35,710 bases of DNA from Caulobacteraceae bacterium (GTDB lineage Bacteria; Pseudomonadota; Alphaproteobacteria; Caulobacterales; Caulobacteraceae), in NCBI GenBank assembly GCA_947447115.1, contig CANFKD010000010.1, positions 1 to 35,710 on the forward strand, written 5' to 3'. Within the stretch, counting starts at the first letter, position 1, and each line of letters opens with the position of its first letter. Under the pieces are notes generated by a model. That model saw only the letters and a program-made list of their open reading frames with translations, did not search any database and was not told the DNA's origin. Below are positions 34,632 through 35,710 of this stretch, one piece after another. A program made the position numbers and the translations under genes.

Positions 34632-34748
34632 AAACAAGGCCCCCTACCCCGGCTTCGCCGGTACTTCCCCCAGAGGGGGAAGATTTAAGGATCCAAGATC
34701 TTCCCCCTCTGGGGGAAGTGGCCAGAAGGGCCGAAGGGGGCCTTGTTT
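34632..34748. repeat. Full-length family 1 repeat, copy D, with terminal inverted repeats
   Basis: This reversed copy starts AAACAAGGCCCCC (34632-34644) and ends GGGGGCCTTGTTT (34736-34748), perfect 13-base terminal inverted repeats, and is flanked by TCTT on both sides (34628-34631, 34749-34752). It is therefore the copy that best defines the element ends; the other copies lack one of these ends. The flanking repeat may be a target duplication. Confidence 0.8.
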
Positions 34749-34774
34749 TCTTATTTCTTATTTTCTGTCTACCG

Positions 34775-34806
34775 CTTTCCCCGCGAAGGCGGGGATCCAG
34801 ACCCTT
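34775..34806 (-). repeat. Short repeat, family 3 copy C
   Basis: CTTTCCCCGCGAAGGCGGGGATCCAGACCCTT is the reverse complement of the family 3 motif, with the CCCCGC-GAAG-GCGGGG hairpin. Confidence 0.75.
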
Positions 34807-34826
34807 ACACACGGTCGGATCATTCG

Positions 34827-34945
34827 TGGAACATCCTCGTCCTTCGACAGGCTCAGGATGAGGATGAAAGATGGGGGAGAGGATGACGAGACATCACCCC
34901 CTCGGACGTCCTCATGCTGAGCCTGTCGAAGCACGAGGACGTTCC
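34827..34945. repeat. Long inverted repeat with CTTCGACAGGCTCAG core (family 4)
   Basis: The left arm (34827-34864) and the right arm (34908-34945) are reverse complements over about 37 bases with about three mismatches, centred on CTTCGACAGGCTCAG / CTGAGCCTGTCGAAG. The type is widespread in Caulobacterales and sphingomonad genomes. The gap 34471-34951 contains repeats only. Confidence 0.85.
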
Positions 34946-34951
34946 ATCTCC

Positions 34952-35710
34952 CTAGAGGCTCGGATTGATCAGATATTTCTCACCCGTTGCCCGGCGATTA
35001 TAGGCGCTGATCGCATCGAGGCTGAGGGTCTCTTGCAGCGAGATCACCTTGGTATAGTGGCTGGCGAAGGTGGTCTTCAGTTCGGAGGCAACGCGAAGAC
35101 GCAGCTTTTGCGCCGCTTCGGCACCGATCTTGACCAAGAACGGGGTCAAGAGCCAGCCACCGACGCCCCAGAACATGCCAAAGCCACGGCCAAACTCGGT
35201 CGGGCGGATATCGAGGCCGCCATAGATATAGACCTGCTTATGAACCGAGGAGCCGTAACGGCTATATTCCTTGGCCATCAGATTGATCGCCGCCTCCATG
35301 CAGGTCAGGATCTGACCGGCCAGCTTGCCGCCGCCGATGGCGTCAAAGGCGATGGTCGCGCCCGTCTCGGCCAAGGCCTTGGTCAGGTCGTCCATGAAGG
35401 TCGGGGCCGTGGAATCGACGACATATTTCGCGCCAATGCCGCGCAAAAGCTCGGCCTGCTCGGCGCTGCGGACGATATTGACCAGATTAACGCCGTCCGC
35501 GATGCAGATCTTGTTGAGCATCTGGCCAAGGTTCGAGGCTGCTGCTGTATGCACCAAGGCGGTGTGACCTTCGCGGCGCATGGTCTCGACCATACCCAGA
35601 GCGGTCAAGGGATTGACGAAGCAGGAGGCGCCTTCCATCGGGGTCGTGCCCTCCGGCAGAGGCAGGGCATCGGCCACGCGAACACAGCGATATTGCGCAT
35701 ACATGGCACC
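34952..35710 (-). CDS. Zinc-type alcohol dehydrogenase family protein (partial, N-terminus beyond the window)
   Basis: The frame is open to the window edge at 35710, so the N-terminal part is missing; 252 residues are visible. The Rossmann part TALVHTAAASNLGQMLNKICIADGVNLVNIVRSAEQAELLRGIGAKYVVDSTAPTFMDDLTKALAETGATIAFDAIGGGKLAGQ places it in the medium-chain dehydrogenase/reductase group. The final FASHYTKVISLQETLSLDAISAYNRRATGEKYLINPSL is typical of quinone-oxidoreductase-like members. Zinc ligands, if any, would lie outside the window. Confidence 0.85.
   Translation of the reverse strand, partial: GAMYAQYRCVRVADALPLPEGTTPMEGASCFVNPLTALGMVETMRREGHTALVHTAAASNLGQMLNKICIADGVNLVNIVRSAEQAELLRGIGAKYVVDSTAPTFMDDLTKALAETGATIAFDAIGGGKLAGQILTCMEAAINLMAKEYSRYGSSVHKQVYIYGGLDIRPTEFGRGFGMFWGVGGWLLTPFLVKIGAEAAQKLRLRVASELKTTFASHYTKVISLQETLSLDAISAYNRRATGEKYLINPSL

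Overview
The window is a chromosomal stretch of an alphaproteobacterium, most probably in the Caulobacterales (Caulobacter, Brevundimonas, Phenylobacterium or Asticcacaulis-like). The reasons are a fliL-fliM-DUF6468-MotE-TPR block divergent from flgF-flgG-flgA-flgH, a perfect CtrA-type box (TTAA-N7-TTAA) before fliO-fliP, a sigma-54 promoter before flgF, the xseB-ispA-dxs order, and a parvulin-argJ-mutT block divergent from secA. Most of it is core genome. The unusual content is in a few broken or degenerate genes and in dense intergenic palindromic repeats.

Layout. 1-1311: fliO-fliP export-gate genes (+), preceded by a CtrA-type box. 1313-7461: a minus-strand early flagellar operon read fliL, fliM, a DUF6468 membrane protein, a MotE-like protein and a 988-residue exported TPR protein; it meets fliP tail to tail with one base between the stop codons. 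7462-7724: a shared regulatory region with a sigma-54 -24/-12 element, an upstream inverted repeat resembling a FlbD (ftr) site, and a near-CtrA site. 7725-10854: flgF-flgG-flgA-flgH (rod and L-ring parts). 10870-13014: a GNAT acetyltransferase, a histone-deacetylase-family gene split by one in-frame amber codon, and a histidine phosphatase. 13072-17053: xseB, a CsaA-like tRNA-binding protein, ispA, dxs (MEP/isoprenoid genes) and another GNAT enzyme. 17225-19781: a serine-recombinase homologue lacking its catalytic residues, a CoxE-type VWA protein and a TetR regulator. 19782-20154: repeats and a Fur-box-like palindrome. 20155-23835: a periplasmic-binding-protein ferric iron ABC transporter (FbpABC-like). 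23976-25448: a porin-like protein and a DUF3253 protein. 25641-27815: acyl-CoA dehydrogenase, hotdog thioesterase and MutT. 27850-30188: argJ and a parvulin lipoprotein (-). 30422-33676: secA and a GNAT enzyme (+). 33677-34951: repeat-dense DNA around a YffB/ArsC-like gene. 34952 to the right edge: a truncated zinc-type alcohol dehydrogenase family gene.

Together, the left third encodes early and middle flagellar assembly parts with class II (CtrA) and class III (sigma-54) control signals visible. The iron transporter forms a tight operon behind a probable Fur operator. No CRISPR array, prophage, tRNA, rRNA or autonomous transposon was seen. The best candidates for something undescribed are the dead-recombinase HTH protein (17225-17779), the palindromic repeat families (one copy with 13-bp terminal inverted repeats and a 4-bp flanking duplication), the uncharacterised flagellar-operon proteins, and the amber-interrupted deacetylase.
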